This document shows positions 56,779-64,000 of a stretch of DNA of 64,000 nucleotides, in pieces. The stretch covers positions 1 to 64,000 of the forward strand of contig NZ_JASHIK010000008.1 in assembly GCF_030733745.1 (NCBI RefSeq). The letters are read 5' to 3'. The notes beneath the pieces are model-generated. The model was not told where the DNA came from and searched no databases. It worked only from the letters and a program-made list of their open reading frames with translations. How positions within the stretch are numbered: position 1 is the stretch's first letter; every line of letters starts with the position of its first letter. Source of the DNA: Stappia sp. MMSF_3263 (GTDB taxonomy: Bacteria; Pseudomonadota; Alphaproteobacteria; Rhizobiales; Stappiaceae). The position numbers and the translations under genes are program-made.

Positions 56779-57456
56779 TCAGGCTATGATCGGCAACGTC
56801 ATTATTTCGTAGCTGTGTCCGATCGCGCGGTCGCGCGCCGGATCCCGAAGCTCCATTCGGAAGGCGGCTGCCGGCCGCACGCCCCCTTTCGCACCGAGTG
56901 TTCCGCAAAGCATCGCAGAGGTCATCCCGGCCGACCGGGCGGCATCCAGCCCCGATCCCTCGACAAGATCCTGCAAGGGGCGGATCGCAGCAAGCGTACC
57001 TTCCTGATAGATGAGCCAGTCGGACGCCGCATCCTCCTTGATCCAGGAGCGCAGTTCAAGCGCGTCGAGCCGGTCCGCGACTTCGGAAAATCGCCACAGG
57101 ACCGAGGCAACCGGCTTGGCGCAGGCCTGCTTGGACAGAGCCACGGAATGGGCTTCCAGATCGCGGTCCGTGTGATCGGAGGCAAGTCCGATGAACAGCT
57201 CGCCATCTTTCGCCAGCAGGAAAGGCTCGACCTCTCCCGAGGTTCCGTCTCCCACGACCTGGACCTGGCTCGCCTGGGTCAACAGGTCCGCAGAGACCCG
57301 ATAGTAGAGCGGCACGGCGGATGGCGGCGCGACCCCGATGGCCGCCAGTTCGTCGATGTGATGCCGGATCGCATCCGGATCCCGGCCCGTCCAGCCGGCA
57401 ACCGTCAGGTCCGCAATCTGCGCGCTGAACGGCGCGTCATCCAGAATGAAATCCAT
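56779..57456 (-). CDS. DUF2848-family protein (fumarylacetoacetase-like fold)
   Basis: A 225-residue protein of the DUF2848 family, distant relatives of fumarylacetoacetate hydrolase. GRDPDAIRHHIDELAAIGVA, YYRVSADLLTQASQVQVVGD, IGLASDHTDRDLEAHSVALS and KQACAKPVASVLWRFSEV are family-like. AGAGGC precedes the ATG at 57456. The family often travels with TRAP transporters and amidases, so a C-C or C-N bond cleavage step in the same pathway is inferred. Confidence 0.84.
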   Translation of the reverse strand: MDFILDDAPFSAQIADLTVAGWTGRDPDAIRHHIDELAAIGVAPPSAVPLYYRVSADLLTQASQVQVVGDGTSGEVEPFLLAKDGELFIGLASDHTDRDLEAHSVALSKQACAKPVASVLWRFSEVADRLDALELRSWIKEDAASDWLIYQEGTLAAIRPLQDLVEGSGLDAARSAGMTSAMLCGTLGAKGGVRPAAAFRMELRDPARDRAIGHSYEIMTLPIIA

Positions 57457-57499
57457 TTCGAGCCTCTTTCGGGAAGGGGGAGTTGGGAGATATCTGGCG

Positions 57500-58780
57500 T
57501 CAGAAGCTGTCAGGCAGGAACAGGGCGATATCCGGCAGCAGGACGAGGGCTGCGACCATGGCAAGCATCACCAGCACGTAGGGTATGGTGCCAAGCATGA
57601 CTTCGCCGAGCGTCCCGGACTTTCGCGCGCCCTGCACGACATAGAGATTGAGGCCGACCGGCGGCGTGATCAGTGCCATCTCGACAAGCACGATCATCAG
57701 GATGCCAAACCAGACCTTGTCATAGCCAAGGCCGGCCATGATCGGCACGACAATGGGAATGGTCGCGACCATCAGCGACAGCGTCTCGATGAAGAAACCG
57801 AGCACGATATAGAGACCGATCACGACGAGAAGCGTGCCGAACGGGGAAAGTCCCAGATTGCCGAGCAGGTCCTGCAACTCACGCCCGAGCCCCGCCGAGG
57901 CCAGCGTGAAGTTGAGGAAATAGGCGCCAGCGATGACAAGCATGATCATTGCCGTGATGCGTACGGTGCCCAGCAGGCTCTCCCGCATCATGACAAGCGA
58001 AACGCCGCCGTTTGCGGCCGCGATCAGCAACGCGATGGCAACACCCACCGCGGCCGATTCCGTCGGCGTCGCCCAGCCGGCATAGATCGAGCCGATAATG
58101 ACCGCGAAAAGGACCAAGATCGGCAGCAAGTGCACCAGGCCGGAAAAACGCTCGGCCCAGGAGAAGCTGCGGCTCGGACCGCCCAGCGCCGGACGGAACC
58201 GGCAGAGGATGGCGGTCACCAGCATGAAAGCGGCAGCCATCAGCAGGCCCGGCAGCAGTCCGGCGAGGAACAGGCGAGGGATCGAGGTTTCCGTCAGGAA
58301 GCCGTAGACGATGAGGTTGATCGACGGCGGGATGAGAATGCCGAGCGTGCCGCCGGCGGCAATCGCACCGGAGAACAGCTTCGGATCGTAGCCGAGGCGC
58401 TCGGCCTGCGGCATGGCAACGGTGGCGACCGTCGCTGCTGTCGCGACAGACGACCCCGACGTGGCCGAAAACATCGTTGCCGTGCCGATATTGGCGTGGA
58501 TCAGCCCGCCGGGCAGCCACGACATCCACTTGTCGAGAGAGGCATAGGTCTTCTCCGCGATACCGCCGCGCACGAGTATCTCGCCGAGCAGCACGAAGAA
58601 CGGAATGGCGATCAGGGTGGCCGAGTCCGATGCCGACCAGACCACCTGGCCGAGCCCCCGGATCAACGGAAAGGCGGAGAAGAACTGGTCGATGCCGAAA
58701 CCCAGGAGGAACAGAACGATGCCGACGGGAATGGACAGGGACAGGAGACCGAGAAGGGCGGCGGCGACGCTCCAGATCAT
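57500..58780 (-). CDS. TRAP transporter large permease (DctM type)
   Basis: A 426-residue DctM-type permease with about 12 membrane segments. IPFFVLLGEILVRGGIAEK, GSSVATAATVATVAMP, LIPPSINLIVYGFLTETSI and ALITPPVGLNLYVVQG are family motifs. GGAGGAGG lies before the ATG, which overlaps the dctQ stop (ATGA). Driven by sodium or proton gradients with the adjacent DctQ and DctP. Confidence 0.94.
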   Translation of the reverse strand: MIWSVAAALLGLLSLSIPVGIVLFLLGFGIDQFFSAFPLIRGLGQVVWSASDSATLIAIPFFVLLGEILVRGGIAEKTYASLDKWMSWLPGGLIHANIGTATMFSATSGSSVATAATVATVAMPQAERLGYDPKLFSGAIAAGGTLGILIPPSINLIVYGFLTETSIPRLFLAGLLPGLLMAAAFMLVTAILCRFRPALGGPSRSFSWAERFSGLVHLLPILVLFAVIIGSIYAGWATPTESAAVGVAIALLIAAANGGVSLVMMRESLLGTVRITAMIMLVIAGAYFLNFTLASAGLGRELQDLLGNLGLSPFGTLLVVIGLYIVLGFFIETLSLMVATIPIVVPIMAGLGYDKVWFGILMIVLVEMALITPPVGLNLYVVQGARKSGTLGEVMLGTIPYVLVMLAMVAALVLLPDIALFLPDSF

Positions 58781-59325
58781 TTCGCCTCCTCCACTTCGCC
58801 GCGCGCGCCGATCAGCGCATCGGCAGCGGGGTAGTCGGCGCGCATGACCATGACGAGCGCCAGCAGCACCACGAGGCAGGAGGAGACGGCGAACCAGACC
58901 CAGCCGGAGAACCAGATCGCCTGCGGGATCCACAGCGGCGTCTCCAGCGGCGTGTTGGCCCGTGAACCGCGCAGCAGCGACTTTTCCAGAACCGGCCAGG
59001 CCTGATAGGCGATGACCGAGACCGCCGCGGCCGAGACCGTCATGGCGAACAGGTCCATCATCGCCCTGCCGCGGGTCTGCAGCTTCAGGCGGATCAGATC
59101 GATGCGCACATGAGCAAGCTCCGTGAGCGCATAGGACAGGCCCCAACTCGCGACGCCGGCCATGACATAGCCGGATATTTCGTCCGACCCGCCGAACGAA
59201 TGCGAGAACTGCCTGAGCGTTATGTCCGCAACCACGAAGCCGGCGGTGGCGAGCAGCACGATGCCGACCGCCAGCGCCAGTCCCGAATTGATGCGGCGGA
59301 GAGCCGCGGCAAGCACTTCAATCAT
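58777..59325 (-). CDS. TRAP transporter small permease (DctQ type)
   Basis: A 182-residue, four-helix DctQ-like protein: LATAGFVVADITLRQF, SDEISGYVMAGVASWGLSYA, LTELAHVRIDLI. The ATG at 59325 (GGAG eight bases upstream) is preferred; the longer frame opens with TTG at 59364. It joins DctM at an ATGA overlap. Confidence 0.9.
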   Translation of the reverse strand: MIEVLAAALRRINSGLALAVGIVLLATAGFVVADITLRQFSHSFGGSDEISGYVMAGVASWGLSYALTELAHVRIDLIRLKLQTRGRAMMDLFAMTVSAAAVSVIAYQAWPVLEKSLLRGSRANTPLETPLWIPQAIWFSGWVWFAVSSCLVVLLALVMVMRADYPAADALIGARGEVEEAK

Positions 59326-59350
59326 GTCGCGGTCTCCGCCGGTTCCCGGG

Positions 59351-60397
59351 TCAGTTGGTTGCAACGGTAACGCCGGTCGTCTTGCCGACGCTGTCGTTCC
59401 AGCGCTTCACCCAATCCGGACCGGCGCGCTCCGCCCATTCCGGCAACACCGTCTCGGTCAGGATCTTGCGCGCCGTGGTGATGTCCGCCTCGCTCGCTTC
59501 CACCAGCTTCATCGAAGCCGGGTTGCCGGCCGGGCATTCGCCATTGCCGGTCAGGCAGGCGGTGTCCGTCGACATCGACGCGGCGGCGGACGCCCAGGCC
59601 GGAGCCTCGAACTTGGCCGCGACCTCGGTTGCGATCAGGCTCTTCATCTCTTCGGAAAGGCTGTTCCACTTGTCCATGTTGATCGCCGTCACAACCGGAT
59701 CCCATCCTCCGAGCGGCAGGGTCATGAGCGTGTCGGTGACCTCCCACCAGCCGGCGCTGTAGCCGGAACCTGATCCGGTCACGGCGCAATCGATGACACT
59801 GCGCTCCAGCGCACCCGGTACTTCCGAAAAGGCGACATTGACGCCCTCGGCGCCCAGCGCCTCGAGAAACTTCGTCGTCATGCGGCCCGAGCCACGGATC
59901 TTCTTGCCCTTCAGGTCGGCAAGCGAGGCAACATCTCCCTTGCAGAAAACAACCTGCGGCGGATAGGGAGCAATGGCCAGAACCTTGGCATTGAACCGCT
60001 GCGCGAAGATATCGTCGACCATCGGCCGCGCGGCCTCGACCATCGCCTTGGCCTCGTCCGTCGTCGTCGCGATCAGCGGCACGTCGAGCCCCTCGAGCTC
60101 CGGCGCATCGCCAACGGCATAATCACCCACCGTCATCCCGACATCGAAGACACCGTCGCCCAGCATGCGAAACACGTCGCCGCCCTGGATGCCCATCTGG
60201 TTGTGCGTGGTGAGTTGCACCTCGATGGCGCTATCGGCGGCGGGCAGCGTCTTGGTCCAGAACGGCGCCTCGAACTGCTGGTGGAGCGGCAGGTTGGACC
60301 AACTGCCGACGACCGACAGCGTCTCCGCCGCGGCCGGCGCCATGGATGCCAGCGACAGGGCGGTCACGGCGAGAAACTTGGATGCAATGCGCTTCAT
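59351..60397 (-). CDS. TRAP transporter substrate-binding protein (DctP type)
   Basis: A 348-residue exported binding protein. The signal peptide MKRIASKFLAVTALSLASMA is cut near AAAETL. Family features include LADLKGKKIRGSGRMTTKFL, GVNVAFSEVPGALERSVIDC and GWWEVTDTLMTLPLGGWDP; the Arg in KIRG is the usual carboxylate ligand. GAGGAG precedes the ATG. The substrate is probably a carboxylic acid. Confidence 0.93.
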   Translation of the reverse strand: MKRIASKFLAVTALSLASMAPAAAETLSVVGSWSNLPLHQQFEAPFWTKTLPAADSAIEVQLTTHNQMGIQGGDVFRMLGDGVFDVGMTVGDYAVGDAPELEGLDVPLIATTTDEAKAMVEAARPMVDDIFAQRFNAKVLAIAPYPPQVVFCKGDVASLADLKGKKIRGSGRMTTKFLEALGAEGVNVAFSEVPGALERSVIDCAVTGSGSGYSAGWWEVTDTLMTLPLGGWDPVVTAINMDKWNSLSEEMKSLIATEVAAKFEAPAWASAAASMSTDTACLTGNGECPAGNPASMKLVEASEADITTARKILTETVLPEWAERAGPDWVKRWNDSVGKTTGVTVATN

Positions 60398-60419
60398 GTG
60401 GGACTCCTCTGGTTTTCGT

Positions 60420-61295
60420 TCACGTCGAAGCGGGCCGAACGCCGCCGAGGGAGAATTCGGCGGCATCGGCGGAGAGATCGGTCACCAACATGTGGCCGGG
60501 CTCATGGGTAATGGCGATTTCCGGCCGGGCCTGGCGGATCGCCATCTGCGGGGTCACGCCGCAGGCCCAGAACACGGGGATTTCACCAGGGCGCAGGTTC
60601 GGCGGATCGCCGAAGTCGGGCCTCGACAGATCTGCGATACCGATCTCCGCCGGGTCGCCGAAATGTACCGGCGCTCCATGCGCAAGCCGGTAGCGGTCGG
60701 ACAGGAGAACGGCCTGGATGGCGTCAGCCGCCGAAAAAGCCCGCATCGAGACGACGACCGGGCCGCCGAAAGGCCCCGAAGGAGACGTTTCGAGGCTTGT
60801 CACATACATCGGCACGTTGCAGCCGGCCTCGACATGCGCAAGCCGGATCCCGGCCCGGAGGATCGCGTCCTCGAACGAGAACGAACAACCCAGAACGAAC
60901 GTGACCAGGTCATCCCGCCAGACATCGGCAAGGTCGGCGGCGGAACGATATCCGTCCTCCTCCCGGCGAAACACCCGATAGCCGGCAACATCGGTGCGAA
61001 CATCGAGATCCGCGCCAAGGGCGGGCAGGTGAGGACTGCCCGGCTCGGAAACACCGATCAGCGGACAGGGCTTGGGATTGTTGACGCAGTAGCGCAGGAA
61101 ATCGCCCGCCTGGGCGGCCGGGAGGATCGCAAGATTGCCCTGCAGGCAGCCGCGACCATAGCCCGCGGTCGGGCCACGAAAACGTGCGTCGCGAATAGCC
61201 CGGCGAAGGTCAGGCGCGGAAAGCTGCCGGAAACCCTCGCCTGACGCCAAGGCGCTATCGATCGCGGAAGACACAGACACGCTCACCCCCCTCAT
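60420..61295 (-). CDS. DUF1445 putative hydro-lyase / D-glutamate cyclase family
   Basis: A protein of about 291 residues. GYGRGCLQGNLAILPAAQAG, DFLRYCVNNPKPCPLIG, VTFVLGCSFSFEDAI, GPFGGPVVVSMRAF and ITHEPGHMLVTDL are typical DUF1445 (YcsI family) sequences, annotated as hydro-lyases and related to mammalian D-glutamate cyclase. The start is uncertain: ATG at 61295, or GTG near 61280 with AGGGGG just before it. First gene of the TRAP/catabolic operon. Confidence 0.87.
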   Translation of the reverse strand: MRGVSVSVSSAIDSALASGEGFRQLSAPDLRRAIRDARFRGPTAGYGRGCLQGNLAILPAAQAGDFLRYCVNNPKPCPLIGVSEPGSPHLPALGADLDVRTDVAGYRVFRREEDGYRSAADLADVWRDDLVTFVLGCSFSFEDAILRAGIRLAHVEAGCNVPMYVTSLETSPSGPFGGPVVVSMRAFSAADAIQAVLLSDRYRLAHGAPVHFGDPAEIGIADLSRPDFGDPPNLRPGEIPVFWACGVTPQMAIRQARPEIAITHEPGHMLVTDLSADAAEFSLGGVRPAST

Positions 61296-61322
61296 TCTTG
61301 CCAAGGAGGATTGCGAGCCTTC

Positions 61323-61383
61323 ATGATCTTGTCAAGTTATCAGTTTAATATTTTTATGATCTATTTTCAAGATCATTATGATC
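61323..61383 (-). promoter_or_regulatory. Promoter with ATGATC operator array for the DUF1445-TRAP operon
   Basis: On the minus strand TTGAAA (61370-61365) and TAAACT (61347-61342) are spaced 17 bp. ATGATC occurs at 61323, 61356 and 61378; the last is half of the perfect palindrome GATCATTATGATC (61371-61383). One site is just above the -35, one within the spacer and one near the expected transcript start. This suggests control by a dimeric repressor or activator, possibly the LysR protein whose 3' end it overlaps. Confidence 0.55.
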
Positions 61384-62277
61384 ACAGGCCAGCGCTTTTG
61401 CCGCAACCTCTTCTCCCACTTCCCGATTCCGCTCCGGCATGTAGGCCACGACGAACCGCAATGCGCTCAGGGCGGCGGCCTCTTCGACCCTCAACCGGCG
61501 AATTCCACTGCGAAACGGATCGGCCTCGGCCATCCGAACCGGCAACACGCCAATGCCGAAGCCGTCGGCGACAAGATGGATCACCGTCGACAGTGACGCG
61601 GAGCCATGCAGGTCCGGTTGCGGCAGGTCCGGCGCTGCCAGAATGGCCTCGAGTTCCCTGAAGGGAGGCGTTGCCTTTGGAAAGGTGACAATCGTCCTGG
61701 CAGCAAGATCCCGCAGACCCAGGGGCGTGTCGCTGAAACCGTCGCCGGATGCGCTGCTGGCAGCAGCGCTCTCGTACCAGCCAAGCGGTTGCGGCGACAG
61801 CGGCACCACGGCGGCACCGTTCGGCACGCATTCGCGCAACATGATCGCGACATCCAGGCGGTCGTCGGCAAGCGCTGCGCCGAGTTGCCTCGACGTGTCG
61901 ACGGACAGCTCGAACCGAACGCGCTGATGCGCGTGTTTCAGCTGGTTGAGGAGTTCGCTCAGGATCGTGTGAACGATCGTCTCCGCCACGCCGATGCGGA
62001 TCGTACCGCTCAAACCGCCGGGTCTGGTGATCTCCTGCACCAGCCGATCGCGTGCCGCGCTCAGGCGCTGCGCCTCCTCCAGGAACCGGCGCCCGACCGG
62101 CGTCAGACGCACCTGGCGCTTACCGCGGTCGAAGAGCTGGATGCCGAGGCGCTTCTCAAGCGCCAGCACGCGGTTCGATATCGCCGATTGCGACAGGCCG
62201 TATTTCAGCGCCGCCGCGCGAAACCCGCCGGCCCGGACGATATCCTGCAGGATCTCGACATCCTTCAACTCGAACAT
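61354..62277 (-). CDS. LysR-family transcriptional regulator
   Basis: A 307-residue LysR regulator. The N-terminal wHTH reads VEILQDIVRAGGFRAAALKY, then GLSQSAISNRVLALEKRLGI. The effector domain follows (GTIRIGVAETIVHTILSELL). The ATG at 62277 has GGGAGG ten bases upstream. It is directly upstream of, and in the same direction as, the DUF1445/TRAP operon and overlaps its proposed operator, so it is the natural regulator of that pathway. Confidence 0.92.
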   Translation of the reverse strand: MFELKDVEILQDIVRAGGFRAAALKYGLSQSAISNRVLALEKRLGIQLFDRGKRQVRLTPVGRRFLEEAQRLSAARDRLVQEITRPGGLSGTIRIGVAETIVHTILSELLNQLKHAHQRVRFELSVDTSRQLGAALADDRLDVAIMLRECVPNGAAVVPLSPQPLGWYESAAASSASGDGFSDTPLGLRDLAARTIVTFPKATPPFRELEAILAAPDLPQPDLHGSASLSTVIHLVADGFGIGVLPVRMAEADPFRSGIRRLRVEEAAALSALRFVVAYMPERNREVGEEVAAKALACDHNDLENRS

Positions 62278-62587
62278 GCCCGCGCTTCCTCCCAACGGCG
62301 CGGTCATCACCGCGACCGGCATCCTCCGGGAACCGGAGCCCGGGTTCAAGAGCCACCCAACAGGCGGAGCGCCTCGCCACACCGGACGCCCATGCACACC
62401 CGCCCGGCAGCCGGCTTCGCAAGTCCGTTCGCATGCCGTTTTCGCGATCCGGAAATATTATCCAAAACAGCTACTTGCCATTCGAAAACGATATTGGCCA
62501 GCCGTCCTGCTCAACACAAAATTGACACCATCGACAACAATAACTCTTGGTTGCATGTACATACATGCTCAACCAGGAGGCACATTG
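62278..62587. promoter_or_regulatory. Divergent gap between LysR and aminotransferase genes
   Basis: 310 bp carrying two divergent promoters. A TTGACA at 62522-62527 could be a -35 box for the aminotransferase; no good -10 was found. A palindrome follows at 62553-62568. Confidence 0.4.
62553..62568. promoter_or_regulatory. Palindromic operator upstream of the class IV aminotransferase
   Basis: GCATGTA and TACATGC flank a central CA, a perfect 16-bp palindrome seven bases before the AGGAGG ribosome binding site. It is placed to be a repressor site near the transcript start. Confidence 0.55.
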
Positions 62588-63463
62588 ATGAAGTCAGGGC
62601 TCGCCTACCAGGATGGACGCTTTGTCGAGCACGGTTCGGCGAACCTCTTGTGGACTCACGCGCTGCACTACGCCACCAGTGTCTTCGAGGGCGTCCGGGT
62701 CTATGGCGGGACCCCGTTCCTGCTGCGTGAGCACATCCGGCGCCTGTATCGTTCCTGCGAACTGGTTGGTCTCGACTTTCACATGCCGGTCACCGAATGC
62801 ATCGACCTGTGCCGCGAGATCATCGTTCGCAGCCGGCTCGATTACGCCTATCTGCGCCCCCTCGTCTACAACGCCGGTCCTGACCTGGGTGTGCATGCCC
62901 CTGCAAACGAGACCCGCCTCGGGTTGCTCATCTGGGAATGGCCGGCCGTTTTCGGTGACAACGCCTCCCAACGCGGGCTTGCCCTCAGCAGCGATGTTCC
63001 ATGGCGGCGACCGTCACCGGAGAGCTTTCCGGTCCAGGCCAAGGCCAGCGCCGGCTATCTGCTTGGCAGCATCAACCGCCGTGCCGCCGAAAAGGCCGGC
63101 TTTGACGACGCTCTGGTCCTCACGCATGACGGCATGGTCGCCGAGGCCACCGGCGCCAACATCTTCATCGTCCGCGAGGGCCGTGTCGCGACGCCGCCCG
63201 CCACGTCCTTTCTGGACGGTCTGACGCGCCGTGCGGTGATCGGCCTGCTCGACGGTGTCGCGCCGCTCGATGTGGTGCCCTTGACGCTTACCGACCTCAA
63301 TCAGGCGGATGAGATCTTCCTGACCGGCACGGCCTACGAGGTGATGCCGGTCAGTCGTCTCGACAGCCGCACATTGCCCTGCGGCCCGCTGACGGCCGGC
63401 TTGCGCGACAAATATCTGCAACTCACCCGATCCGCGTCCACCGTACAGGAGGCCATCGCATGA
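62588..63463 (+). CDS. Class IV aminotransferase (branched-chain or D-amino acid type)
   Basis: A 291-residue PLP enzyme of fold type IV. LWTHALHYATSVFEGVRVYG is the IlvE-like opening, the PLP Lys is in VQAKASAGYLLGS, and EATGANIFIVREG, then TLTDLNQADEIFLTGTA, are family-typical. AGGAGG lies seven bases before the ATG. It could be a branched-chain aminotransferase, D-amino-acid transaminase or ADC-lyase-type enzyme. The coupling to a prephenate-dehydratase-like gene points to aromatic or related amino-acid metabolism. Confidence 0.9.
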   Translation: MKSGLAYQDGRFVEHGSANLLWTHALHYATSVFEGVRVYGGTPFLLREHIRRLYRSCELVGLDFHMPVTECIDLCREIIVRSRLDYAYLRPLVYNAGPDLGVHAPANETRLGLLIWEWPAVFGDNASQRGLALSSDVPWRRPSPESFPVQAKASAGYLLGSINRRAAEKAGFDDALVLTHDGMVAEATGANIFIVREGRVATPPATSFLDGLTRRAVIGLLDGVAPLDVVPLTLTDLNQADEIFLTGTAYEVMPVSRLDSRTLPCGPLTAGLRDKYLQLTRSASTVQEAIA

Positions 63464-64000
63464 ACATCCATGTTCCCGGCACTGCAACCGAGACCATCAC
63501 CCTGATACGCACCCTGGGTCCGGCCGGCACCAACTGCGAGGCAGCTGCGCATCACTATTGCGATGCCCGCGGCCTCAAAGCGGACATCGCCCTCCACGCC
63601 ACCCTGGAAGATGCGATCGAAAAGGTGATCGTAGAACCGGGTTCCGCGCTTCTGGGCTGCGTCGTCTATCCGGACCTGCACCAGCTCGTCTTCCCCTATC
63701 TCGGGCGCATGGTGCTGGCCGACCTGTTTCTCTTCGACACGTTCAACATGGTTCTGGCCTCTCGCGACGCCGGCATCCCGATCCGCACCGTCGCGACCCA
63801 TCCCGCGCCGCGCTCCCTCGTTCCTGGTGGCGTCGAGGCCCATCTCGCCACAAGCAACTCGGAAGCGGCGCGACTGTGCCGGAGCGGGAAGATGGACGCC
63901 TGCATCACCACGCTGGCCGCCGCGCGACAGGAAGGGCTGACAGTCCTCAAGGATCACGGCGCGGTGCCGATGGGCTTCACCATTCACGTCCCCACTTCCG
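63460..64000 (+). CDS. Prephenate-dehydratase-like protein, partial at window edge
   Basis: At least 180 residues from MNIHVPGTATETITLI, cut by the window end. LIRTLGPAGTNCEAAAHHYC resembles the N-terminal GPxGTxSxxAA of prephenate dehydratases and of the PDT-fold BacA-type decarboxylases, and later HLATSNSEAARLCRSGKMDA fits the second lobe. The start ATG overlaps the aminotransferase stop (ATGA), with AGGAGG upstream. Whether it is a real dehydratase or a divergent relative cannot be told from the fragment. Confidence 0.75.
   Translation, partial: MNIHVPGTATETITLIRTLGPAGTNCEAAAHHYCDARGLKADIALHATLEDAIEKVIVEPGSALLGCVVYPDLHQLVFPYLGRMVLADLFLFDTFNMVLASRDAGIPIRTVATHPAPRSLVPGGVEAHLATSNSEAARLCRSGKMDACITTLAAARQEGLTVLKDHGAVPMGFTIHVPTS

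Overview
The window is GC-rich (mostly near 60-65 percent by eye), with one clearly AT-rich patch around 23.5-24.7 kb. The rhizobial-type aapJQMP transporter, TRAP and ProU-type transporters, and an alphaproteobacterial-type elongator tRNA-Met suggest an alphaproteobacterium, probably Hyphomicrobiales (Stappia/Roseibium-like). The genus is inference only.

0.1-2.0 kb: a TetR-controlled SDR / guanidinium exporter (Gdx/SugE) cassette with two near-identical operator-like sites. 2.3-14.7 kb: a divergent amino-acid locus. Leftward run aapJ-aapQ-aapM-aapP, a Na/Pi symporter with a PhoU-like tail, L-serine deaminase (sdaA) and a NarL-type response regulator. Rightward run a SerB-like phosphatase with an altered catalytic motif, an orphan binding protein and a hybrid histidine kinase. 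I read this as one sensing, uptake and breakdown unit for serine or phosphoserine. 14.8-20.4 kb: a tyrosine recombinase stub, a CPBP membrane protease, a tricorn-type protease and an SH3b secreted protein.

20.5-42.1 kb is a mosaic genomic island. It has IS3 and IS66 remnants; a solitary EF-G gene (fusA) fused in frame to the 3' cistron of an AT-rich nucleotidyltransferase-like gene; a restriction-modification operon (RHH regulator, two m5C methyltransferases, PD-(D/E)XK nuclease); an ardA antirestriction gene; a broken lytic transglycosylase; a full-length relaxase; an OLD/PARIS-like ATPase-TOPRIM protein divergent from a trypsin-like protease; an XRE regulator with its operator; and a large serine recombinase whose last codons lie inside the tRNA-Met gene that is the probable integration site. 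The nucleotidyltransferase/EF-G fusion is my best candidate for something undescribed.

42.3-64.0 kb is chromosomal metabolism: a PvdE/SyrD-like exporter; a betaine/choline operon (ProX, ProV, fused double ProW, choline-kinase-like protein, sarcosine/dimethylglycine dehydrogenase-like flavoprotein) divergent from a DeoR regulator; then a MurA-like paralogue and an enolase-superfamily enzyme facing an amidase, a DUF2848 protein, a DctPQM TRAP transporter, a DUF1445 protein and a LysR regulator. The window ends in a class IV aminotransferase gene coupled to a prephenate-dehydratase-like gene cut by the edge.
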